Both the position numbers and the translations under genes were made by a program. The notes under the pieces are model-generated. The model worked only from the letters and a program-made list of their open reading frames with translations. It ran no database searches and was not told the origin of the DNA. Positions 30,462 to 39,056 of a DNA stretch of 57,878 bases are shown piece by piece; the stretch's first letter is position 1, and the number at the start of each line of letters is the position of its first letter. This DNA comes from a virus, in the IMG/VR virus record IMGVR_UViG_3300025141_000108, positions 1 to 57,878 of that record, one strand, 5' to 3'.

Positions 30462-30916
30462 CTAGACCTCCTTTTGTTCCATAATGCTATACATGCTGCA
30501 TCAGCATAATCTTGTTCAGGGAATTTATCTCCCCACTTATCTATTGCACAATTCTTAATATCTTCTTTCTTTGCATTACCCTTACCAATAATTTCTTTCT
30601 TCCAACTTCGATTATCTATAATTGAAGTAGGAATACCTTCTTTTAATAAAAATGCCCATACAGCCCCAACAACATTTGCTATTGCTATTGTAGTTTTAGG
30701 ATTCTGTATAAAAATAGCTGCTTCAATGGCAGCAGAATCTATTATATCTATTGTACTTAATTCTTCTGAAAATTCTTTGGTCATGATAGGGAATCTTAAA
30801 TCAAAACTTTTTTCTTTACTAGACCATTTATCTAAAGACAATAACCTCTCTTTGTCATCTATTAAAGCCCCATGAATAGCTAAACTAGAACAATCTAATC
30901 CTAAAAATTTCTTCAT
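30458..30916 (-). CDS. RuvC-like Holliday junction resolvase
   Basis: 152 residues. RNase H-fold acidic residues are all visible: Asp8 (GLDCSS), Glu65 (AAIEAAIF), Asp136 and Asp139 (EQDYADAACIALW). This is the RuvC pattern, and the length matches phage RuvC-like enzymes. It resolves branched replication intermediates before packaging, which fits its position just ahead of the terminase genes. Confidence 0.85.
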   Translation of the reverse strand: MKKFLGLDCSSLAIHGALIDDKERLLSLDKWSSKEKSFDLRFPIMTKEFSEELSTIDIIDSAAIEAAIFIQNPKTTIAIANVVGAVWAFLLKEGIPTSIIDNRSWKKEIIGKGNAKKEDIKNCAIDKWGDKFPEQDYADAACIALWNKRRSR

Positions 30917-31419
30917 TGTTGTGTTGTTCCATACGTTCTTAACGCAACTATTCTACTAACTGTATTATAAGCAGTAGAATAAGTATTAAGCAATCCTTGA
31001 GTTTTTTTCATTAATGCTTGTTGTTCAATTAATTCTCTTTTTAAATCTTTTAGTGAAGAGTGTCGAGTAAGTATTTCTCCCCTTAATTCTTCACGAGTTG
31101 GTTTTTTCTTCTCTAATTCATTATACTCACTAGTTACTTTAAATAGAGCTGTGTTATAACCTTCTGTGAAGGCAGCTTCAAATGCCCCTACTGTAGCTTC
31201 AATAGTAGATACCTTAGTTTCAAGATATCCTTTATAGCCACCATATAGAACTAAAAAGTCTTCTAATTGTTTATTATCATAATTCATTAATTTAGAGAAA
31301 TCTAAGTCGGGTCTTTCATCTAAATCAACTTTAAAATTAGGTAACCCTAAGTGTTCGATTTCTTTTTGAGCTTTTCCTAATGCTTTCATAGGAGTCCACT
31401 TTGTTTCTCTCTGTTGCAC
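30913..31419 (-). CDS. Coiled-coil protein of unknown function
   Basis: 168 residues. N-terminal part WTPMKALGKAQKEIEHLGLP, then a long helical region (ELEKKKPTREELRGEILTRH; KRELIEQQALMKKTQGLLNT) predicted as a coiled coil. No catalytic motif. It stands between the RuvC-like and TrpF-like genes; overlap with RuvC is 4 bases (ATGA type). Confidence 0.7.
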   Translation of the reverse strand: MQQRETKWTPMKALGKAQKEIEHLGLPNFKVDLDERPDLDFSKLMNYDNKQLEDFLVLYGGYKGYLETKVSTIEATVGAFEAAFTEGYNTALFKVTSEYNELEKKKPTREELRGEILTRHSSLKDLKRELIEQQALMKKTQGLLNTYSTAYNTVSRIVALRTYGTTQQ

Positions 31420-31420
31420 T

Positions 31421-32128
31421 TTACACCTTCACTAAAGAATTACTAATATGTGGTTCAATATAATTAATAATTTCCATCACTTTAGTTAAATCAAACTTAC
31501 CATTTGAACGTATACCTGTCTCCATGTCAATCCAATTAATAATTTTGTCTCTCTTATCCCACACTTCAACTGCCTGTGGTAAGGTATTAATGTTTAATCC
31601 CCCGGAGTAACCATATTTTCGGTCTCCAAAGTCTAACCAACTATTTTGGAAAATTCCAGCCCCACTAGAAAAATCTTGGAAAACTGCTATATTTGGCAAG
31701 TCAAGATTATACATAAAGTGATTTCCTTCATCAACTTGTAAGATAAACTCAATATGAGAGTTTCTTTTCATCTCATTAATAAACTCATCATTAATTTTAT
31801 ATTTTATTCCATGTGTATTTATTTGAGCTCTTGAAAAAATCTCAGGAATACTTTGTTCCTTCATAATTTGCTCTAATGATAATCCTTCAGTTACAAGTTG
31901 ATATACCATTGGTTCACATAAATGCATCGAAAGATTCATTGTAGGTAAAGTCTTTTTTATTTTTTCTAATTCTGATATCCAATTAAAATTAGGAAATCTA
32001 CTAAACCCTTCCATTCCACTAGGGAATAGAATACCCCACTCTACCCAAGGGTAAGCCTCTGAAATCTTTGCTAATTCAACAGGATGAACTGAATTATCAG
32101 CTCCTGTAAATGTTACTCGTTCTATCAT
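31421..32128 (-). CDS. TrpF-like TIM-barrel protein lacking the catalytic cysteine
   Basis: 235 residues. Elements align by eye with phosphoribosylanthranilate isomerase: RVTFTGADNSV (TrpF: KICGIT), AQINTHG at 101-107 (VQLHG), FQDFSSGAG around Asp152 (LLDT... G), YGYSGGLNINTLPQAVE at 172-188 (SGGLNPENV), and WIDMETGIRSNGKFDLTKVM at 199-218 (DVSSGVE...GKKD). The general-base Cys of TrpF is replaced by Thr8, while the general-acid Asp is kept (Asp152). A different reaction or a binding role is likely. Nothing else in the window belongs to tryptophan synthesis. Confidence 0.65.
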   Translation of the reverse strand: MIERVTFTGADNSVHPVELAKISEAYPWVEWGILFPSGMEGFSRFPNFNWISELEKIKKTLPTMNLSMHLCEPMVYQLVTEGLSLEQIMKEQSIPEIFSRAQINTHGIKYKINDEFINEMKRNSHIEFILQVDEGNHFMYNLDLPNIAVFQDFSSGAGIFQNSWLDFGDRKYGYSGGLNINTLPQAVEVWDKRDKIINWIDMETGIRSNGKFDLTKVMEIINYIEPHISNSLVKV

Positions 32129-32799
32129 TATTCTTCTCCTATCTTTCTACAATCACACCAAGTTTCGCCTGAACACTCTTCTGGTCTTGTTAACATATCT
32201 TGTATTCTAAAACAACGTTTTAATATATTATCCCATTCTATCACATCTCGTTCTATAATAAAACCCTTTAACCTTTGGTCGTCTTTACATTCATATAGAA
32301 CCGTTCCTCTTTCATAATTACCCATATTTAAATACATTTGTAATTGTAGTGCATGTTCAGGTTTAGCATTTTTCAACTTTGTAAAGTTTAATTTGTTAAT
32401 TGATTTTAACTCTACGGCAATAACACCTAAGTCATAATGATTAATGATAAAGTCTATTCGCCCTGAAATTGGTGGTATATCGGTCTTTAGAGGCACTTCT
32501 CTACCTCTAAGTATACCTAACCCATCAAACCAGTTAGCAACCCTATCTTCTAGAGAACTACCACATTGGAATATTCTTTGAAGAAGAGCTGGAAGTGGTT
32601 TGGCTTCTAGTTTACCATTATAAGCTAACCATAAATATCTATCACAAGGATTACCTAATGATGAAGGATAGAATACACCAGCTCGTGGTGGAGTCATTGT
32701 TCCAGTAAGATGCTCCTCAAGAATATCTGTTAACCAAATATCTTGTTTTCCTACAGGTGTAATTTTTGTATTGGGTTTTACTTGTTGAATTCCTGCCAT
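32128..32799 (-). CDS. Cas4/RecB-like PD-(D/E)XK exonuclease with iron-sulphur cysteines
   Basis: 223 residues. PSSLGNPCDRYLWLAYNGKL gives the first Cys, GRIDFIINHYDLGVIAVELKS gives the nuclease Asp and ExK, and the C-terminal CSGETWCDC gives three more cysteines. This order is that of Cas4 and related AddB-like nucleases with a [4Fe-4S] cluster. In phages without CRISPR such proteins serve recombination. It lies beside RecA-like and RuvC-like genes, so a DNA-end processing role fits. Confidence 0.8.
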   Translation of the reverse strand: MAGIQQVKPNTKITPVGKQDIWLTDILEEHLTGTMTPPRAGVFYPSSLGNPCDRYLWLAYNGKLEAKPLPALLQRIFQCGSSLEDRVANWFDGLGILRGREVPLKTDIPPISGRIDFIINHYDLGVIAVELKSINKLNFTKLKNAKPEHALQLQMYLNMGNYERGTVLYECKDDQRLKGFIIERDVIEWDNILKRCFRIQDMLTRPEECSGETWCDCRKIGEE

Positions 32800-33074
32800 A
32801 ATTTTTCCTTTATCTCTTTTAATGTTTTTTCTTTAATATGTACTATGTGAGTAATATTTTTATTTTTTAATAAATACTCATCTCTTTTTTTATCCTTTTT
32901 TTGAAGGTGACCATAAATTCCATCAGCCTCAATAACCATCTCTACTTCAGCTACAAAAAAATCTACTATGTATGGAAAAAATTCCAACTGTTGTTCATAA
33001 CGTATACCAAACTCATCTAAACATTCAGCAATTAAATTTTCTTGTTTCGTAAAATCTCTAGGTGGTAAGTTCAT
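32778..33074 (-). CDS. DUF559/Vsr-like endonuclease-fold protein
   Basis: 98 residues. YIVDFFVAEVEMVIEADGIY followed by GHLQKKDKKRDEYL and a final THIVHIKEKTLKEIKEKLWQ follows the DUF559/Vsr-like pattern: D-F ... E-x-DG-x-x-H ... R-D. It overlaps the RecA-like gene by 17 bases and the Cas4-like gene by 22. Probable nicking or repair nuclease. Confidence 0.75.
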   Translation of the reverse strand: MNLPPRDFTKQENLIAECLDEFGIRYEQQLEFFPYIVDFFVAEVEMVIEADGIYGHLQKKDKKRDEYLLKNKNITHIVHIKEKTLKEIKEKLWQEFNK

Positions 33075-34011
33075 CTTTTAGGTTCTGAAAATCATCAGGA
33101 TTTTCTGTAAAGTATTCTTTAATACTATTTAATCCCATTACTTTAGTTTCTCCATAAGTATACCAAGCCCCTGCTTGAGTAATCATCTTTTGAGCAATAC
33201 CTTCTCTTATATAACTTTCTAGAATATCTATTCCACCATCTACCCTAAAAGGAACTATAGCAGATTTCCAATTTTCTCCACCTACTTTAGTCTTTCGTAG
33301 TCTGATTTCCATATCAAATCCTACGTTTTGTTCTGTTTTACCTTGTTTTTCTTTTATCCACCCAGCCCTTCTAACTTGCATTAAAAAGTGTGCAAAGAAT
33401 GATTGTGCTACTCCACCGGGCATGTTGTCCAATGCAACAGGACCTAAACTTTGTCTTACTTGATTAATTGCTACGAAAGCTGAACCCTTACCTAAATGTG
33501 CTAATAACTTTGGTAAAGCACTATTAACAAATCTAGCTTGCCAAGCCATAGGATTATATCCGAATTCTTCTTCTTGTACTACTGAAGGAACTAACCCCGC
33601 AATACTATCTAATATGATTATATCAATTCCTGCATTCATTAATTCTCTTATAGTATTTAAAGCATCTTCACCATTAGTAGGTTGAGACACTAGTATACTA
33701 GATGTATCTATTCCACACTTAGCCATCCACTTAGAATCCCATGATAACTCTGTATCAATCCATGCGGCATTTCCCCCATCTTTTTGTACATTTACCACAA
33801 CTTGTGATGCTAAGTAAGACTTACCAACATTTGTTGGACCATATATTAAGGTGAATCTTTTCTTTGGAATCCCTCCACCTGTAAGTTGGTCAAGGGCTGG
33901 AATATTAAATGGTATCCTTCCATAGTTAAATGTATCACTATCACCTAGTTCTAAATTTAAATTCTTATCTTTTAACAATTGTTGTATTGCTTCTTCTGCA
34001 TTATCTTTCAT
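33058..34011 (-). CDS. RecA/UvsX-like recombinase
   Basis: 317 residues. Walker A GPTNVGKS at 58-65, Walker B IIILDSIAG with Asp135, and INQVRQS with Asn183-Gln184 that senses ATP in RecA. FGYNPMAWQARFVNSALPKL is a RecA-type segment. It pairs homologous DNA and helps replication restart and concatemer formation. Neighbours are three nucleases and a MazG-like gene. Confidence 0.88.
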   Translation of the reverse strand: MKDNAEEAIQQLLKDKNLNLELGDSDTFNYGRIPFNIPALDQLTGGGIPKKRFTLIYGPTNVGKSYLASQVVVNVQKDGGNAAWIDTELSWDSKWMAKCGIDTSSILVSQPTNGEDALNTIRELMNAGIDIIILDSIAGLVPSVVQEEEFGYNPMAWQARFVNSALPKLLAHLGKGSAFVAINQVRQSLGPVALDNMPGGVAQSFFAHFLMQVRRAGWIKEKQGKTEQNVGFDMEIRLRKTKVGGENWKSAIVPFRVDGGIDILESYIREGIAQKMITQAGAWYTYGETKVMGLNSIKEYFTENPDDFQNLKDELTT

Positions 34012-34270
34012 AATTACTCCATTTCTTTTTGTTGTTTAAGTGCATTGCTTCTGCCCATGCGAATAGAACAGCAGCGGTTTGTACAAGTTCAATGAATAGT
34101 TTGTTATCATCTTGTTCTTGAATTCTTCTAGAAATATCTCCCATATGTTTAGTAGTTAAAACGTTCCAAAAGTTATTGGCATGGTTTTGTACTCCATAAA
34201 CTTTTTCTTGTCTCTCACGTTCTGCTACAACAGCCTCTAAGACAACTAGTCTACTTGGACTATCAGGCAT
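34001..34270 (-). CDS. MazG-like phage protein
   Basis: 89 residues. The pattern AVVAERERQEKVYGVQNH at the front and IELVQTAAVLFAWAEAM at the back resembles small MazG-like/NTP-pyrophosphohydrolase-fold proteins common in phages. Most of the EExxD metal motif is not evident, so activity is unclear. Overlaps the recombinase start by 11 bases. Confidence 0.55.
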   Translation of the reverse strand: MPDSPSRLVVLEAVVAERERQEKVYGVQNHANNFWNVLTTKHMGDISRRIQEQDDNKLFIELVQTAAVLFAWAEAMHLNNKKKWSNYER

Positions 34271-34503
34271 TATTTCTTTTCTCCTTCTGGGTTAGCGTCT
34301 AAAACTTCTTCTACAGCGGCATCAACTTTTGCATCTAGTACTTTGTGAATCTCTGTAATAGTAATACTAGCGTCTTCTAATTGTGGTGCAGTAGGTAAGT
34401 TTGTATCTACTTTAGCTATTTCGATATCTATTCTTGCAAATTGCATGTTGTTTATTGGACCTACTCTAAAGGTATATCCTTTTTTATAACTAATTTCTGG
34501 CAT
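34270..34503 (-). CDS. Small protein of unknown function
   Basis: 77 residues: a beta-like N-terminus (GYTFRVGPINNMQFARIDIE) and an acidic helical C-terminus. Single-base overlap with the MazG-like gene. No motif recognised. Confidence 0.65.
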   Translation of the reverse strand: MPEISYKKGYTFRVGPINNMQFARIDIEIAKVDTNLPTAPQLEDASITITEIHKVLDAKVDAAVEEVLDANPEGEKK

Positions 34504-34528
34504 TCTTTGTCTCCTCTAATTTAATCAT

Positions 34529-34735
34529 TTATTTTCCTTGTCGTTTTTGTATACCATAAAAACCTAAAATCTTGTTATTACTAAGTCTTTTGTCATGCCC
34601 TATATGATACCCCCTATGACCAGAACAATAATAATGGTTTATACTTGAAAATAAGACATTGTTTCTGTAGGCAGAGGCTGCTTGTAAGGCACCACTTTTA
34701 TTATATATTCTTTTGGTATTACAGTTTAGTTTCAT
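34529..34735 (-). CDS. Small protein with Cys/His motif
   Basis: 68 residues. The segment YYCSGHRGYHIGHDKRLSNN has the C-x2-(H/C)-x-x-(Y/W)H-x-G pattern of many small phage proteins that end in a zinc site; a second Cys lies near the N-terminus (LNCNTK). Basic overall. Overlaps the nuclease-like gene by 17 bases. Confidence 0.65.
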   Translation of the reverse strand: MKLNCNTKRIYNKSGALQAASAYRNNVLFSSINHYYCSGHRGYHIGHDKRLSNNKILGFYGIQKRQGK

Positions 34736-35243
34736 TTTCTTCTAACTTTGAAATAGGTAAGTTCCACATATCTACTAACGTAGTAAAATTATTGGACTTA
34801 TCTACATCTCCTTTATTCCATTTAGTTGCCTCTTTAAAATACTCTTTTGCATCCTTACTTCCCAAATACCACACATTTTTTAGGTCTTTATAAGCCGTCT
34901 GACCATTTGGTTTTTTTATAGCCTCACCAAACTCTAAGCTTATAAAAGCATATTTGTCGGGATTCTGGTGAGTACTAGTGTTCGCTACTGAAACATCATA
35001 ATTTTGTCGAGGAGCCACTGTCCTTCTTTTAGTCTTTACTTCAACTTTTTCATTATTTAACACCACATCATAATCTTTCCCCCCAACGACTGCTGCCCCT
35101 GTATAAGCACAAAAAGCTTCTTCTCCTAAAAACCCTGCTAAGTTTCCTGTCCCTTTTGTTATAGAGTTTTTTATAGCCCCCATTTGAGTAGCTCGAACCT
35201 TAGCTCTGTCTATCATGTCTGGTGTGTGAGGAATTACAATCAT
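34719..35243 (-). CDS. PD-(D/E)XK restriction-endonuclease-like protein
   Basis: 174 residues. GNLAGFLGEEAFCAYTGAAV supplies the N-terminal Glu helix, and DYDVVLNNEKVEVKTKRR gives the D...ExK core; later NPDKYAFISLEFG continues the fold. It is likely a DNA nuclease for host DNA breakdown or recombination. It lies beside DUF3310 and the C5 methyltransferase; a restriction-modification pairing is possible but unproven. Confidence 0.75.
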   Translation of the reverse strand: MIVIPHTPDMIDRAKVRATQMGAIKNSITKGTGNLAGFLGEEAFCAYTGAAVVGGKDYDVVLNNEKVEVKTKRRTVAPRQNYDVSVANTSTHQNPDKYAFISLEFGEAIKKPNGQTAYKDLKNVWYLGSKDAKEYFKEATKWNKGDVDKSNNFTTLVDMWNLPISKLEENETKL

Positions 35244-35518
35244 TTTTTCTCCTTATCTTCAAAATGCAATAGTAACATTGCATAATGTATTATTTTTAAT
35301 AAATCTTTTCGTGGAGTACCTTTCTTATCATATCGAGCTGCATACTTTAAAATGTTGCCTCTACAGAATGATTTAGCATCTCCACATGCCTCAATGAAAT
35401 CTAAGGTTTGGACATCCCCTTCACTATAATGTTGCCCATAAGTATTTTTTACATACTCCTCAATCTCATCTAAAATTTCCCATTCACCATACTTCATATT
35501 ATTCATTATATATTGCAT
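35240..35518 (-). CDS. DUF3310-family protein
   Basis: 92 residues. TLDFIEACGDAKSFCRGNIL then KYAARYDKKGTPRKDLLKII and HYAMLLL is the well-known DUF3310 (SaV-like, nucleotide-kinase annotated) pattern. Function not proved. Overlaps the methyltransferase gene by 20 bases and the nuclease-like gene by 4. Confidence 0.85.
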   Translation of the reverse strand: MQYIMNNMKYGEWEILDEIEEYVKNTYGQHYSEGDVQTLDFIEACGDAKSFCRGNILKYAARYDKKGTPRKDLLKIIHYAMLLLHFEDKEKK

Positions 35519-36623
35519 CCATTATTTTTTCAACTACATTTACTGTTACTGCATTACCTAAAGTTTTATATCTTTGGGTATCTGATACTCCTTCAGTCCA
35601 ACCATCTGGGAATCCTTGGAGCCGCTCGTACTCCGTAGGTGTGAGTCTTCTAATTCTGAAGTATGGGTTCTTTTTAAGTAAATAATGTTCCTTATCTCGT
35701 ACTGATGTAGTTAAAGTACCAACTAAGTTATCTGTTCTAGGTTCATATTGTTTACCGTTCCAAGGGGTATAATCTTTATCTTTTCTTTCCTTCCTTATCT
35801 TCTTGGCTTCATCGGTTCTTTTTTCTGTTAGCATTGTGTAAATACCACTTAATGAATATGATGTGTTTAAGGTATTTGATAAACCATTTTCAGATTTATA
35901 GATTCTTTGACCTTGTGGTTTGTTTCTTGTTAATTCAAATAACACTCCATGTGTATCTGTTGCTGTTAGAGTATGACTTGGTGCATTATTTTTTTTAAAT
36001 CTTGTTCCATTCTGTTTCTTATTTATTCTTTGAGTATCTTGAACAGAATAAACATTTACTATTTCGTCTCTAGTAATTGTTGAGCCTTCTCCTGTGATAG
36101 GAAATATTTTTCGTCCACACTCTCCTCTAAGATGTCCGACAATATAGACCCGTTCTCTGTTTTGGGGAACTCCGAAGTCTTTGCTGTTAAGTACCTGCCA
36201 TTCAACATCGTACCCCATGTCGGAGAGAACTTTAAGTATCGTATGGAAAGTTTGTCCAGATTCATGAGATAGTAAACCTTTAACGTTTTCAAGTACCAAA
36301 TGTCTGGGTCTTTTTTCGGAACAAATCCTTGCGATGTCAAAAAAGAGTGTTCCTCTTGTATCGTCAAATCCTCTCCGCTTTCCAGCCACGCTGAATGCTT
36401 GGCAAGGAAATCCTGCACAAAGTAATTCAAATTCTGGGAGTTCATCTCCCATAATGTTAGTTGCATCTCCATAATTCTTAACTCCTTTAATTCTTTCTTC
36501 AAATATTTGTATAGCATATTTATTTATTTCAGAATATCCTACTAGTTCAGCATCCATTGTTGATTGTTGAATACCTAATTCAAACCCACCTATTCCTGAA
36601 AACATTGAAAATACTTTTACCAA
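35499..36623 (-). CDS. DNA (cytosine-5) methyltransferase
   Basis: 374 residues from TTG 36623, which overlaps the polymerase stop. Motif I FSGIGGFELGIQ, motif IV GFPCQAFSVAG with nucleophile Cys74, motif VI ENVKG (Glu112), QNRERVYIVG (motif VIII) and GNAVTVNV (motif X) are all present with a target-recognition region between. It methylates cytosines in double-stranded DNA, probably to evade host restriction. Whether the neighbouring nuclease (34719) is its partner is unknown. Confidence 0.92.
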   Translation of the reverse strand: MVKVFSMFSGIGGFELGIQQSTMDAELVGYSEINKYAIQIFEERIKGVKNYGDATNIMGDELPEFELLCAGFPCQAFSVAGKRRGFDDTRGTLFFDIARICSEKRPRHLVLENVKGLLSHESGQTFHTILKVLSDMGYDVEWQVLNSKDFGVPQNRERVYIVGHLRGECGRKIFPITGEGSTITRDEIVNVYSVQDTQRINKKQNGTRFKKNNAPSHTLTATDTHGVLFELTRNKPQGQRIYKSENGLSNTLNTSYSLSGIYTMLTEKRTDEAKKIRKERKDKDYTPWNGKQYEPRTDNLVGTLTTSVRDKEHYLLKKNPYFRIRRLTPTEYERLQGFPDGWTEGVSDTQRYKTLGNAVTVNVVEKIMDAIYNE

Positions 36624-38626
36624 TCTATAAACTCCTTGTCTGTTGTGGGTAGATTATCCCAATCAATCCAATCTTCAATAGCAGCTGGGTTTAAATCTTT
36701 CTTACTTGCCCAAGATGGTGAACACATTTCCATATCAACTACTAGAGGAATATTTAAACTATTAGTTTGTAATAAATCTCTAATTTCATATGGAACTGAA
36801 TCTAATTCAGTATTATGTATTTCACATATAATTTCATCATGTACTTGTAGAAGTATATTACTTTTCTTAGATTCTAAATATTTATCTACTTCTAACATTC
36901 TTTCAGATAACAAATCAGCACTAGTACCTTGAACTAAATAGTTAACACCCTTATATGCAAAGTCTTTATTAATTAGGTATTTTCTACCATATCTATTCTT
37001 TATCCATCCTCGACTTTCAACAGTCTGAACCACTTTATCAAAAAAATCTTTTGAACCTTTCATACCTTCAAAGTATTGTTTTTTATATTTCCCAGCTTCT
37101 TTAGGTGTAGTTCCTAATTGTTGGGAAAGTTTTTTATTACCAATACCATAAATAGTTCCAAAGGTTATTGCCTTTGCCATTTGTCTATAGAATTTATATT
37201 GTTCATCATCTTCGTTTATATTGAAAGCTAACTTTGCAGCCTCTCCATGAAAATCTACATCATCTTTATTTAGAATTGCATTAATTATTTCATTTCTAAA
37301 ATAAGACATAAATACCCTAACTTCCATTTGTTGATAATCAAATCCAACTAGTGTGTAATTATGTCGAGGAATAAACAATCGTCTAATAGCTATTTGGGTT
37401 TTATCATTATCATCATAAGATTCATCACCTATAAATGACCATGTACCTAATACATCATTAGATAATTCGTCTTCCATAATAATACCTTTTTGTCCTACTA
37501 TTGCGGCAATCTTATCCTTCATACCTTGAACACCTTTATCGTCTAGTAAAGGTTCAACTAATTTAAAATGGTTTCTAGGGATATTTTGTAGGTTAGGTTC
37601 TCTACTAGATAGTCTACCTGTAGCAGTTCCCCAATTACAGAAATTAGTATGCATTGTATCTACTTCAAGATACGGGTCTATATAAGTAGACCTAAGTTTA
37701 TCAATTGTCCTATATTGACGTATAAGACCTGCTATTCGATGATTAATATTGATTAGTGCTGCCTCATTCCATGAATCTTGCCCCTTTGGTGTCTTTATTG
37801 GAGATTCAATACCCATGTTATTAAAAATCTCACCTATTTGTTTAGGACTAGAGATATTAAACTCTTGCCCCGCCAAAGTATGGATTTCTTGTTGAACATT
37901 TTCTAATCTAGATATAATGGAGTCCTTAGTAGTTTTAGCATATTGTTTATCTATACTTATCCCTCTTTGTTCCATCTTGTACAATACTTTAGTTAAATCG
38001 CATTCTAAGTCAAATATTTTAAGTTGTTGAGTTTTCTGTATCTTTTTTAAATAATCTGTATATATTCTTGCAGTTAAAAGCACATCTTTTTTACAATAAT
38101 CACCCAACATCTCTGGAGGTGCTAATGAAAAATCTTTGTACCATTTATTTGATTTTAATAGTTTCTTTGTTTCAATATCATATGCAACTGCCTCTTCCCC
38201 ATAGTTTCGTTTACCTGTAGGTGTAAGGGCAAGTTCTTTAGTATCACTATGTTCAATCAATCTCACCATAACAATAACATCGATTAACTTCTTACTAAGA
38301 ACCTCTAATCCCTCTTTTTCTAAGAAATGTAAGTCAAATTTAATATTATAACCAATATAGTTTTTTACCAATTGGTTTAAAACAGAGATTAATTCCTCTA
38401 CCAAACCCCAATCAAGATTTTCTCCTTGATGGTGTCTTATAGGATAATATTGAGATAAACCTTTGTGATTAGGTTCTCCTAATCCTATCCCACAAATTTG
38501 ATTATAACCAAACGAATCTAACCCATTAGTTTCTACATCAACTACTATTGTTGGGTCTACCTCAAGAACTTGTTTTAATTTATTTAGTTCCTCTTGAAAG
38601 GTTTTGTTGGTTATTATTGACATCAT
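36617..38626 (-). CDS. Family A DNA polymerase with 3'-5' exonuclease
   Basis: 669 residues. Exonuclease: Asp30-x-Glu32 (VVDVETNG), GYNIKFDLHF at 91-100, and YCKKD near 180. Polymerase: motif A LVGFDYQQMEVR (Asp429), motif B R480-x3-K484-x3-F488 with Tyr492, motif C VHDE at 593-596. The residue equal to E. coli Pol I position 762 is Phe. Compared with Pol I there is an extra 60-residue segment between NIPR (348-351) and IRRLF (413). No 5'-3' nuclease domain. This is the phage replicase. Confidence 0.92.
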   Translation of the reverse strand: MMSIITNKTFQEELNKLKQVLEVDPTIVVDVETNGLDSFGYNQICGIGLGEPNHKGLSQYYPIRHHQGENLDWGLVEELISVLNQLVKNYIGYNIKFDLHFLEKEGLEVLSKKLIDVIVMVRLIEHSDTKELALTPTGKRNYGEEAVAYDIETKKLLKSNKWYKDFSLAPPEMLGDYCKKDVLLTARIYTDYLKKIQKTQQLKIFDLECDLTKVLYKMEQRGISIDKQYAKTTKDSIISRLENVQQEIHTLAGQEFNISSPKQIGEIFNNMGIESPIKTPKGQDSWNEAALININHRIAGLIRQYRTIDKLRSTYIDPYLEVDTMHTNFCNWGTATGRLSSREPNLQNIPRNHFKLVEPLLDDKGVQGMKDKIAAIVGQKGIIMEDELSNDVLGTWSFIGDESYDDNDKTQIAIRRLFIPRHNYTLVGFDYQQMEVRVFMSYFRNEIINAILNKDDVDFHGEAAKLAFNINEDDEQYKFYRQMAKAITFGTIYGIGNKKLSQQLGTTPKEAGKYKKQYFEGMKGSKDFFDKVVQTVESRGWIKNRYGRKYLINKDFAYKGVNYLVQGTSADLLSERMLEVDKYLESKKSNILLQVHDEIICEIHNTELDSVPYEIRDLLQTNSLNIPLVVDMEMCSPSWASKKDLNPAAIEDWIDWDNLPTTDKEFIDW

Positions 38627-39056
38627 GTACGTCTACTTTTATTTGTGCTTTGTTTAATATTTCTGTGGCTAAAGATTGATTGTATTGAATATTTGCAACG
38701 ATTCTTTTAACTTTACTATTAGCTATCATCTTAGCACAAGGAATACATGGTGTAACTGTTAAATATGCAGTTAGAATGTCATTTGACCTTAATTGAAGGA
38801 ATGCGTTTTGTTCAGCATGTACAGCTAAACATTTCTCCAAATCTTCTCCTGAATTAGATGTTGCACCTTCGCAAGGTACATCTAAACAATGTGGAAATTG
38901 TGTTGGTACACCATTATAACCTGTCGCCACAACATGGTTATTAGAATCTACCAACACACATCCAACTCTTCGTCTTCTACATGTAGACCTTTTGCCTACA
39001 AGTATAGCCATTTCTAGAAAATAATCGTCTACTTCTAGTCTAGAATAATTCTTCAT
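38580..39056 (-). CDS. Deoxycytidylate deaminase
   Basis: 158 residues from ATG 39056 (MKNYSRLEVDD); a longer frame to 39107 would cover more of the upstream gene. Zinc and catalytic motifs HAEQNAF (His-Ala-Glu) and TPCIPCAKMI (PC-x2-C) are intact, and a Cys/His-rich insert (TCRRRR... CDVPCEG region) is typical of dCMP deaminases. It makes dUMP for dTTP synthesis. Overlaps the polymerase start by 47 bases and the SSB-like stop by 17. Confidence 0.85.
   Translation of the reverse strand: MKNYSRLEVDDYFLEMAILVGKRSTCRRRRVGCVLVDSNNHVVATGYNGVPTQFPHCLDVPCEGATSNSGEDLEKCLAVHAEQNAFLQLRSNDILTAYLTVTPCIPCAKMIANSKVKRIVANIQYNQSLATEILNKAQIKVDVHDVNNNQQNLSRGTK

Noticed and set aside
32128-32799. CRISPR association of the Cas4-like gene
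   Set aside because: No repeat-spacer array and no other cas gene; in phages Cas4-like nucleases commonly serve recombination.
36059-36517. 152-codon minus-strand ORF inside the C5 methyltransferase
   Set aside because: The other frame holds every methyltransferase motif; this one is a shadow.
34719-36623. Complete restriction-modification system
   Set aside because: A nuclease-fold gene and a C5 methyltransferase are near each other, but DUF3310 lies between and nothing shows shared specificity; nuclease for host DNA breakdown is as likely.
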